From: a bacterium
Lineage (GTDB): Bacteria > Zhuqueibacterota > QNDG01 > JAGLOF01
Assembly (NCBI GenBank): GCA_023139105.1
Contig: JAGLOF010000081.1
Location: 1-37,746 of the forward strand
Length of the DNA stretch: 37,746 nucleotides
Direction of reading: 5' to 3'
In this document: positions 28,783 through 37,700 of the stretch, piece by piece
Numbering within the stretch: the stretch's first letter is position 1
Layout of the letters: the number at the start of each line of letters is the position of its first letter
Made by a program: the position numbers and the translations under genes
The notes under the pieces: generated by a model
Seen by the model: the letters and a program-made list of their open reading frames with translations, nothing else
What the model was told of the DNA's origin: nothing
The model's database searches: none

Positions 28783-31700
28783 ACCCTCTTCCTTGCCGAT
28801 TATAAATTGACTGTAGGAGGTTATGCCCTCAAATTTTACCGTGGTTGATGTTGCTTCTGTGCCGGAGGTTTCAAGGGCCCAATCGCCATCTGCCGTGCTT
28901 GTACGTTTGTACAGTTTCAAGTTCGAGGGAGCAGCCTGATCCGCAGCACTTATGAAGCCTTCTTCCAGAGTGAATGTCAAATCAGTTGAAAATGTACCGG
29001 GTGTTCCGAAAGCATAAAGTACAAAATATTTATCCAATACATTATCGGTAGTACCGGAAGTTGTATTTGGTGAATTTTCTATTTCCGCACAAAACAAATC
29101 AACTGCATTATCAAAAGCATCAGTTGTTGCTACCGATAAATTTCCAAGCGTTGCTGTTCCTGTAGTAAAAGCTGTTTGTGTACTACTTGAACCTGCACCT
29201 ATCGGGGTAGTTGACTCAACCCAGGCATCGTTTCCCATGTTTACGGTTGTACCATTATTACCTGAACTTTGGTTTGAAATAAAATACCCTGTAGTTTCAT
29301 TAAGCTTGTAGTAGGCAGCCAAACCGCTTTCATCGCCGTTTAAGGTTCTGTTAATATTTTCACGTATTTGCTGTTCTGTGCGTGCAATACTCCAGATAGA
29401 AACTTCATCCAGCTTTCCGTTAAAATAATGGCTAGTCGGATTACTGCTACCATCTACATCTGCACCTAATAACGTACTATTATCACTGTCGTATTGAATA
29501 GAATATTCTGTACCTGCATTACCGGTATCTTCCAAAACACCATCTACGAATAGTTTTACATACTGCCCGTCACAAGTAAGGACAAAATGGTGCCAGCCAC
29601 TGCTAAATCCAGTATGATCGACTGCTGCAGATACATAATTCCCATTTAAACGCACTACACCGAACAAATCACCGCTATCAGCACCAATGCCATAACCGTT
29701 TGATTCTAAATTACTTATAAAGCGTGCGTTTTGAAAATTAGACCAATCAGCACAATAAGCCCATAACTCAACTGTTAATTCTGTGGTTGGTTTTAATGTT
29801 TCGGAGTTTCCCAAGTTTGCATATTGATCCGTACCGTCAAATTCCAATGCATTTCCGGGGCCATTACTATTGTCAACATCCAGATTGCGGGTAATAATGT
29901 ATTGACTTAGTGTACTTATATCTTTGAATACTGCAGTGTTACTCGATGCACTCACAGTATAGGCACCTTTTAGCAGACTCCATGCTCCATCACTGTTACT
30001 GCTCCTGGTAAAACATCTTATTCTATTGGGATTATCTCTATCGTCTGAGGTGAGGTCTTCGCTTGTTGTAATATGCAGATCAGCAGTAAAAGTGCTGCTG
30101 CCAAATTGATCGATCACCCAATATTGACCATCCATCACATCATCCTCACCGATGGGATTTGTATTAGGCACATTGTTTATTTTTGTTATAACAAAATCAT
30201 CTGAGCCGCTTTTTGCTGTGAAATCCATTTCAATATCTGTATCAGTAAAAGCAACACTCCCCGTTGAACTAACCGTTTGTGTAGTACTTGTCCCTTCTCC
30301 AAGAGAAACTGTTGAAGCTACCCAATCTTCATTTGTCATATCGTGAAGAGTTCCGTCATTCCCATTGGATGAAAGATCAGAAAGCAGAGCTCCCGAGATA
30401 TGATCGAAACGATAATAGGCAACCAATCCTTGTTCATCACCATTGAGTGGAAGGTGCATATTTTCGCGTAGTTCACTTTCAGTGCGAACATCATTCCAGA
30501 TACGGACTTCTTCCAGTGAGCCGGTCATATATTCACTACTACCGTTTTGGCTCGCCAAAAACACATTAGCATCTATGTTGGGCAACGGGGTATTACTGCT
30601 GGTTCTTTCTTCTATCAGATTTCCATCGAGATAACTTTTAAACCCATTGACAGTATTCTGCTTCCAGCACATAACGATATGGTGCCAGCTACCATCTTCT
30701 GCTCCACTTCCTACTGCAATACCCGCTGTGCCACCATCATTGGAAAGGATATGTTTATCATTCCAACCTGCTACAACATAAGGTCCATTCTGCTGCCTGA
30801 CCGCCGATTGAGTGCTACTTCCTTTAAACCAGTATTCAATTGTAATTTCCGAACCGCTTAAGTCATTTAATGTTGTTTCTATGTAATCATTACCATCAAA
30901 TTCCAACACATTACCTGGTGGATTTTTTGCAGTAGTAAACTCTACGTTTGCACCATAGTTTGTTTTAACACTATTTGTAATATAAGCACGCACATAATAG
31001 GTTGTAGAAGGATTCAACCCGGTAATTGATGAAGCGTAATCATCAGTTCCAGTACCATCATTTGTATGTGAATCGGAGGTAGTAGGATTTTGACTTGTAC
31101 TCCAGCAGACTCCTTTGGCTGTGATTGAATTTCCATTATCATTTAGATTTTCTCCACCTCCTGTTGCTGAACTATCACTAATTTGGGTAATGCTTGATGT
31201 AGTAACATACTCGATAGTTATAAATTCCACATTATCGCCATAAGAGGTTCCTTGTGAATTTGTAGCATAAGCACGTACATAATAAGTAGTAGAAGAATTC
31301 AGCCCTGTAATTGATGAAGTGTAATTATCGGTTCCTGTCCCATCATTTGTATGTAAATCTGAGGTAGTAGGATTTTGACTTGTACTCCAGCACACGCCTT
31401 TGGCTGTGATTGCATGCCCATCGTCATTTAGATTCTCACCACCTCCTGTTGCCGTGCTATCGGTAATTTGGGTAATAGATGATGTCGTAATATCCGGTAA
31501 ACCGTCAGTTGTTGTAAACTGTTTATTATCACCATATTTTGTACCGTTTGCATTTGTTGCATAAGCACGTACATAATATGTTGTTGAAGATTGCAGACCG
31601 CTAAGACTACTGGTAAAACTCCCTTCACCGGCGCCATCGGTTGTATGAGAATTTGAGGTTGTCGGATCAGTACTTGTGCTCCAGCAAACACCGCGAGCTG

Positions 31701-33945
31701 TAACGTTTAATGTTTCATCATTTGTTACTGTTCCTCCTCCAGATGCTGAATTATGGGTGATTTGTGTAATGGATGATGTAGTAACCTCCGGTAAGCCGTC
31801 TGTTGTTGTAAATTCTACATTAGCGCCATAAGAAGTCCCGGTGCTATTTGTTGCATAAGTGCGCACATAATAGGTTGTAGAAGCGTTCAATCCGGTAATT
31901 GAAGAAGTGAAATTATCGGTACCCGTCCCATCATTAGTAAACGAATCGGATGTAGTCGGATTTTGACTTGTGCTCCAGCAGACACCTTTGGCTGTTATTG
32001 TGGGTCCACCATCACTTAGGTTTTCACCTCCTCCTGTTGCTGAGTTATAGCTAATTTGAGTAATGGATGATGTAGTAACTTCCGGTAAGCCGTCTGTTGT
32101 TGTAAACTGTTTATTATCACCGTAAGAAGTTCCATAGGCGTTTGTAGCATAAGCACGGACATAATAGGTTGTTGATGAAGCTAGTCCGGTAATGCTGCTT
32201 GTGAATGTACCATCTCCGGAGCCATCAGTTGTTTTACTGTCAGCAGTTGTAGGGTATATAGATGTACTCCAACATACGCCACGAGCAGTAATGGCTGCAC
32301 CATCATTATTAGTTATATTTCCTCCACTACTTGCACCTTCATGAGCAATATTACTAATATCGGAGGTTGTAATCTCTGTTCCATAATACTCAAAAGCACC
32401 TACATCGGGGGTTGTATGACGCGTATTTCCATAAATATCCATTGGATATCCACTTATCGTTATAGCATCACTGTTTTGATCGCTTAAACTCAGTTTACTC
32501 TCTGAAATAAAATTTGGGTCTTCATTAAATGAATTGTCATCATCACCGGTAAAACCCTGCCAGGCAGAAAGGGTGGAATAATTTGTTTCGAATTTTCCAC
32601 CGATATAATCATTATCGGATGTGCTGTTTACGTAATATATATTGTTGTCGCATACGGCAAATGGATTAGAACTTGTCTTAACATAAACCGCATAGCAAGA
32701 AGTTGGATAGCTGCTTCCGGTTTTTTCACCCAGACTATTGCGGAAAATATTATTCCGGCAATCTATTCCGGTGGTGTTACCATCTATTAATAATGAGGCA
32801 GAATAAGTATTATGATAGTCCAAACCGTAATTTGCATCGGCAGTTAAATAAATTGAATTAAAATACAACCTAATACCTGTAGTTACACTGCTGCCATCTA
32901 TAAAAATTCCTGTGGGGAAATCATCAGGGCCACTGCTACCTTGACCGGCAACATGCCAGATCATATTATTACTGATGGTAATATCCGGATCACTTACATT
33001 TGAATATATATATATTCCTCGCATTATAGGATCTATAGATGTATCTATAATATCGTGAATTTTGTTTTTGCTGATGGTAACCGCTGTACATCTATCAATA
33101 TTAAGTCCATAAATATCATTATGAAAAATCAGATTAAAAATTTCATTACCGCTTATCTCGATGCTGTTTTGGTAAATGCAATGAATGCCTCTTGAATCAA
33201 TATAGTCGGAAGAATTATTTGAACCGATCAGATTATTCCGTATAATGTTTCCGCTGTTTTTTTCAGCAGAAGGCCCTCTTAATTTAATACCATAAGTACA
33301 TTTATAAATCTCATTATTTTCAATTGTATTATCGTTATTGTCATAACCACCATCATTTAATATATGCGAAGAGGCGGAAAAAGAGATGACTGCGGCTGTA
33401 TAGCCTTTTATTCCATAACTTAACAGGCAATTTTTAATAACATTATTTTGGCAGCCCTGGTCATCTCCCAAACTTGCCAGCCATATTGTTGCGCTCCACG
33501 CACCGGTTTTGGTGTTTGTAATTGTCAGGTCGCGGCTGCTAGTACCGTTGTTGCTGCCGTCAATAATAATATAATCGGCGCCGTAGAGTTTAATAATGCT
33601 AGTATTATCACCCCCGCTATCACCGCTTATTTCTGTAGTTACTCCGCTTGCCGGTTTTATGGTAATTGTGTTTGTAGAACTTGCACCGGTAATCTCGTTA
33701 ATGGTTATAGGGAAAGTTTCGCTTGTGGTGTAACTCGCATCGGTCAGTTCAAAGACAACCGCTCCGGATACACCGTTGGAGTTTAAGTCTGCAACCGCTG
33801 CTGTAAGCGTGGCATAAGTTTGCCCCGAACCCACAGAGTAGGTGCCGGAAAGCTGGGCAAAACTTTGAGAAGCAGCAGCGAGCAATAAAAATGTAAATAA
33901 TATCTTCCCTGACAATAATCCCCGGAAAAATGTTTTATTCAACAT
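28153..33945 (-). CDS. Giant secreted modular protein 3: beta-helix, five Fn3-like repeats, two LamG, dockerin-like tail
   Basis: Largest complete member, 1930 aa. Signal peptide to about 30 (SQSFA). Beta-helix 31-520 ending TPDVGAFEYYG. Five fibronectin-III-like repeats at 524-1010. LamG 1 (1011-1180) is nearly the same as LamG 1 of copy 1 (IEYWFKGSSTQSA). The linker domain with QYWVIDQFG, CFTRSSNSD and TLSQYIITR is followed by LamG 2 (about 1361-1530), close to the single LamG of copy 2. A second linker (FCAEIENSPNTTSG) leads to the tail at 1722-1930. GAGGGAGC precedes the ATG. The gene is thus a composite whose parts have their nearest relatives in different neighbours. Function unknown; adhesion or glycan binding is the plausible role. 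Confidence 0.88.
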   Translation of the reverse strand: MLNKTFFRGLLSGKILFTFLLLAAASQSFAQLSGTYSVGSGQTYATLTAAVADLNSNGVSGAVVFELTDASYTTSETFPITINEITGASSTNTITIKPASGVTTEISGDSGGDNTSIIKLYGADYIIIDGSNNGTSSRDLTITNTKTGAWSATIWLASLGDDQGCQNNVIKNCLLSYGIKGYTAAVISFSASSHILNDGGYDNNDNTIENNEIYKCTYGIKLRGPSAEKNSGNIIRNNLIGSNNSSDYIDSRGIHCIYQNSIEISGNEIFNLIFHNDIYGLNIDRCTAVTISKNKIHDIIDTSIDPIMRGIYIYSNVSDPDITISNNMIWHVAGQGSSGPDDFPTGIFIDGSSVTTGIRLYFNSIYLTADANYGLDYHNTYSASLLIDGNTTGIDCRNNIFRNSLGEKTGSSYPTSCYAVYVKTSSNPFAVCDNNIYYVNSTSDNDYIGGKFETNYSTLSAWQGFTGDDDNSFNEDPNFISESKLSLSDQNSDAITISGYPMDIYGNTRHTTPDVGAFEYYGTEITTSDISNIAHEGASSGGNITNNDGAAITARGVCWSTSIYPTTADSKTTDGSGDGTFTSSITGLASSTTYYVRAYATNAYGTSYGDNKQFTTTDGLPEVTTSSITQISYNSATGGGENLSDGGPTITAKGVCWSTSQNPTTSDSFTNDGTGTDNFTSSITGLNASTTYYVRTYATNSTGTSYGANVEFTTTDGLPEVTTSSITQITHNSASGGGTVTNDETLNVTARGVCWSTSTDPTTSNSHTTDGAGEGSFTSSLSGLQSSTTYYVRAYATNANGTKYGDNKQFTTTDGLPDITTSSITQITDSTATGGGENLNDDGHAITAKGVCWSTSQNPTTSDLHTNDGTGTDNYTSSITGLNSSTTYYVRAYATNSQGTSYGDNVEFITIEYVTTSSITQISDSSATGGGENLNDNGNSITAKGVCWSTSQNPTTSDSHTNDGTGTDDYASSITGLNPSTTYYVRAYITNSVKTNYGANVEFTTAKNPPGNVLEFDGNDYIETTLNDLSGSEITIEYWFKGSSTQSAVRQQNGPYVVAGWNDKHILSNDGGTAGIAVGSGAEDGSWHHIVMCWKQNTVNGFKSYLDGNLIEERTSSNTPLPNIDANVFLASQNGSSEYMTGSLEEVRIWNDVRTESELRENMHLPLNGDEQGLVAYYRFDHISGALLSDLSSNGNDGTLHDMTNEDWVASTVSLGEGTSTTQTVSSTGSVAFTDTDIEMDFTAKSGSDDFVITKINNVPNTNPIGEDDVMDGQYWVIDQFGSSTFTADLHITTSEDLTSDDRDNPNRIRCFTRSSNSDGAWSLLKGAYTVSASSNTAVFKDISTLSQYIITRNLDVDNSNGPGNALEFDGTDQYANLGNSETLKPTTELTVELWAYCADWSNFQNARFISNLESNGYGIGADSGDLFGVVRLNGNYVSAAVDHTGFSSGWHHFVLTCDGQYVKLFVDGVLEDTGNAGTEYSIQYDSDNSTLLGADVDGSSNPTSHYFNGKLDEVSIWSIARTEQQIRENINRTLNGDESGLAAYYKLNETTGYFISNQSSGNNGTTVNMGNDAWVESTTPIGAGSSSTQTAFTTGTATLGNLSVATTDAFDNAVDLFCAEIENSPNTTSGTTDNVLDKYFVLYAFGTPGTFSTDLTFTLEEGFISAADQAAPSNLKLYKRTSTADGDWALETSGTEATSTTVKFEGITSYSQFIIGKEEGVRIQTKIFLEGPYDSETNEMYTSLTVPTTSPYSEDARTVSSIPADIVDWVLVELRSTVDGSAVVSKSAFLHKDGRIVADDGTTSYIEMEASADDYFIVIKHRNHLAVESDEVHTLSTGSSTPYDFTVDASTAYDKYYGGDAAILETGIYGMYGGDSNQSGIVTNSDKDGIIANLNEAGYYDADTNCSGIVTNSDKDAIIANLNKATSVN
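30916..32376 (-). repeat. Array of five ~292-bp fibronectin-III-like repeats
   Basis: Five tandem units; boundaries fall at the DGLP(E/D)(V/I)TTSSITQI junctions near 32090, 31793, 31500 and 31212. Units 2, 4 and 5 (GGGENLxDxG) form one type, units 1 and 3 (more varied start, KQFTTTDGLP end) another, so the array looks like alternating duplication of a two-unit block. Confidence 0.85.
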
Positions 33946-33966
33946 ATCAGCTCCCTCGTTTGCAGC

Positions 33967-34086
33967 TGGTTATGATAGTACCATTTAGACTGGCAAGCCC
34001 CAAAAGCATATAACAAGATGACTTCCGATATACAAATATCTTTCAATAATCACAATTCAACCGCCTGTTTTTAATCCGGTGATATA
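33967..34086. repeat. Duplicated intergenic block upstream of giant protein 3
   Basis: Partner of the block at 28010-28137, with the same identical 40-bp and 59-bp stretches. Spacer 33946-34101 holds no gene. Confidence 0.9.
34027..34055 (-). promoter_or_regulatory. Candidate promoter of giant protein 3
   Basis: Minus strand TTGTGA (34050-34055), 17-bp spacer, TATATC (34027-34032); same position as in the upstream block of copy 2. Confidence 0.45.
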
Positions 34087-34101
34087 TGATTTTACATTCA
34101 A

Positions 34102-34731
34102 TCAGTTCACACTGGTCGCTTTATTCAAATTGGCTATTATCGCATCTTTATCTGAGTTGGTCACAATCCCCGAACAATTGCTATCCGCATCATAATAGCC
34201 AGCCGAATTTAGATTGCTGATAATAGAGTCTTTATCTGAGTTGGTCACAATACCGGAATTGTTGGTGTCTCCGGCGTACATACCGTAAATCCCCGTTTCC
34301 AGAAGCGCCGCGTCACCGCCGTAATATTTGTCATACGCTGTGGACGCATCCACCGTGAAATCGTACAGGGTTGAACTACTCGCACTGAGAGGATGGACTT
34401 CGTCGCTCTCCACGGCCAGGTGGTTGCGGTGCTTGATTACAATAAAATAGTCGCCTGCCGATGCCGACATTTCGATATACGAGGTCGTGCCGTCATCCCC
34501 GACAATACGGCCGTCTTTGTGCAGCAGGGCACTTCCGGAGACTACAGCCGTGCCGTCTGCGGTGCTGCGCAGTTCGACCAGCACCCAGTCCGTAATGTCC
34601 GCGGGAATGGAACTGACCGTGCGGGCATCTTCGGAGTAGGGTGAGGTAGTGGGTAGGGTGAGAGACGTGGTCATCTCATGGCTTGCATCATCGTATGGGC
34701 CTTCGAGTAAGATTTTGGTCTGAACACGGAC
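34102..34731 (-). repeat. Shared 630-bp tail module, copy 4
   Basis: Same exact length although the protein before it is of another type. The last 170 bp are closest to copy 2 (GDTNNSGIV, IISNLNSAGYYDADSN). Confidence 0.85.
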
Positions 34732-37700
34732 TGCATCTCCCTCACCAATGGAGAATTCACTGTAATCAGTAACACCGGTTTTTGTAAAAGTTCGGTTGCC
34801 CGTATCGTGGGTGTATCCGGCAGTAACATCGGTCCAGGAGCCCAATGCGTCGTCCCGCTTGAGCAGATGGATGGTTGAAGGATCGCTGACACCGCTGACG
34901 CTGCTGTAGTCGAACTGCAGCATGGAAGTCACACTTCCCCGTTCCACCACACCCCACAGGATATCTGCCCTCTGGCTGATGCCTGAGGGGAAGGTTTCAC
35001 TGGTGATCCACTCATCATCAACGCCGCCTGATTGGTAAATACCCAGGTTGTTATTGTCGTCAGGGGTAGAAGTGATGGTTGCCTGGATGGTTCCTCCGGA
35101 AGGACCGGCTGTGGTTGCATCTGTGGTATTCACAAAAGCGCCGTCGCTGCCAAAAGATGCAGCGGAAGTCACCCAGTCTTCGACTGTCATATTAAAAAGT
35201 GTACCGTCATTAATAGATATTTTGTCTGACAAAGTAGTGCCAGAGCTTTCATTAAATTGGTAATAACTGAGCAATCCACTTTCAGCGCCGCTTAAGGTAT
35301 TGTGCATATTATCCCGAATCTGCTCTTCTGTACGTACCACATTCCAGATGACCACTTTGTCGATCATCCCGTTAAAATACCTGCCGCTGTAATCGGAGGC
35401 CAAACGTATTGGATTGTCGTTAGAGTTAACCGTATTGGCAGTTCCGGTTAATACCTGCTCAATGCCATTCAGATAAAGCCTGCGCGTTCCATTGTCGTTT
35501 ACCGCCGCAACATGATACCAGCTATTGGCAGTCAAAACATCCGCCGCTGTGCTCCTCCCGTCGAAGGTGAGTCCTCTATAGGGATCAACACTGGTCAGAC
35601 GAAGATAATACCCGTAAGCGCCGCTTGTTTGGTATTTGGAAATAATGCCTTTCAAAGAACCAAACGCTTGTGGACAAATCCATGCTTCAAGTGTATAGTC
35701 AGTGGTCATATCCAGGGCATCATTGTCGGCAATACTGACATAATCATTCTCTCCGTCAAATTCCAAAGCACTACCCGGGAAATCATCAATGGAAACTGCA
35801 CGGCACAGGATAAATTGGCTGAAAGAAGATATGTTGTTAAATGTAGCTGTTTCAGAAGCGGCGTTCACACTTGATGCGGATGCAACCAGGGACCAGCTCG
35901 CATCTGAAGTGCTGGTTCGGCTGTATAATTTAATCTGTGACGGTGTCGTTTCATCGGACGAAGTCAGATCTTCGCTGATCGTAAACGTCAAATTGGCGTC
36001 AAAGCTGCCGCTGTCAAACCGGTTGACGACCCAGTATTGTTCGTCATAGGTAGTGCTTGGCGGGTTGCTGTTGGGACCATTGTTTATTTTGGTTACGGTA
36101 ATTGATGCGCTGTTGTGTGAACCAAAGTTCATCTCCAGATCCGTATCGGTAAAAGTCACTGTTCCACTAGTCTCTGTTTGTGTGTTGCTAACACCTCCAC
36201 CTGTAGAAACTGTTGACTCTACCCAGTTGTCGTCTATCATATTATAAAGTGTACCATCGTTACCAAAATAATTATCTTCTGCAACTGCACCGCTGCCCGC
36301 ATTCATCTGCCAGTAACTAACCAATCCGGGTTCATTACCGCTTAAGGTCTTGTGCATATTTTCTCGGATCTGCTGCTCAGTACGAACCACATTCCAGAAG
36401 CGTACTTCTTCAAACTGTCCGTCGAACGGACTTGATGCGTTGCTGAAGAGCAACCCTTTGTTTGAGCCGCCGCCCATGTCCGCTATACTCGTGGCCGTTG
36501 ACTGTAAAACGCCATTGGCATAAAGTTTGACGGTTTGAGGAGCCGTATGATCATAGCTTGCGGCAATGTGCAGCCATTTGCCCGCCTCGGCCACATTGCC
36601 CGTTCTGCAATTGGCTATCTCTCCGGGCAAAGCGTCAAACTCAATAGCTCCACTGGTTCCACTCATAAAAAACCGCCAGTACAAGCCGCTTCCGCTCTTC
36701 TTATAAACGCAAGCCTGAGTTCGAAGGACATCCGGTTTGAGCCAGAACTCTGTGGTGAATGAAAGGCTGTTGAAGGAGGCAGCATCCGCTACATCCACAT
36801 AATCATCGGTGCCATCAAAGTCCAGAGCATTTCCGACAACTGCATCGGGTGTTGTTGTGACAGAAAACGAACCTTCCGAAGCAAAATCGGAACCGACAAA
36901 AGTATTATCGATGGTCTGAACACTCCAATAGTGCAGGCCGCCATTTAAATTTTTTATTATCCAATCCGTATTGAGATTCGTGTTCCCGAGAGCCGGTATT
37001 CTGCGATACCCATCGGCTGCATTGGCCATGGGTCCAACCACGTCGCCTTCTCCGGAAGTTTTGCCAATACGGACATTATAGTTCAAGCCGGCAGTCCGTG
37101 TTTCATTGTCGGTTGCAGTGTCCCAGCTCAGAGTTACATCCAAACCATTCACTGAACTTGAAAGATTGGTTGGCGCATTGGGTGACGTGTTACTTATTCC
37201 ATTATCATTGGTGTAGATTTTTGAAACTATGGTCGATCCCGAATATCCGGACAAAAGAATATCCAAATCGCCGTCATCATCATAATCGCCCCAGGCTGTT
37301 GCACACCTGTACACACTGGCTAAAGAAAAATCAGTATCTATAAAACCACCCGCACCATCATTTTTATAAACTTTTGAAACACTGCCACTACCGGTCAAAA
37401 GAATATCCAAATACCCATCATTATCATAGTCTCCCCAACCAACTGAACAATATTCCACACCATTTAAAGAGATGCCGGTTTGTTCAACAAAATTTCCACT
37501 ACCGTTATTTTTATAGACTTTTGAAACTTTTCCGCTGCTACTATTACCGGTTAAAAGAATATCCAAATAGCCATCATTATCATAATCACCCCAGGCTGCC
37601 GAACTGCGCATTACACCGGTTAAAGAAATGCCGGAACTTGTAAATCCACCATTACCATCATTTTTATAAATTTTAGAGACTCTTGTCGAACCACTCCATC

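Noticed and set aside
25245..32376. CRISPR-like or other short-spaced direct repeats
   Set aside because: The periodicity is about 292 bp, in frame, and encodes fibronectin-III-like protein repeats; there are no spacers.
30916..33858. A diversity-generating retroelement acting on the variable beta-helix patches
   Set aside because: No reverse transcriptase, no near-identical template repeat and no adenine-limited substitution pattern were seen; differences include all base types and small length changes.
34393..35263. Several antisense and shifted frames over the tail and linker of giant protein 4
   Set aside because: They recur only because the tail is duplicated (similar frames lie over copies 2 and 3) and show no protein-like features.
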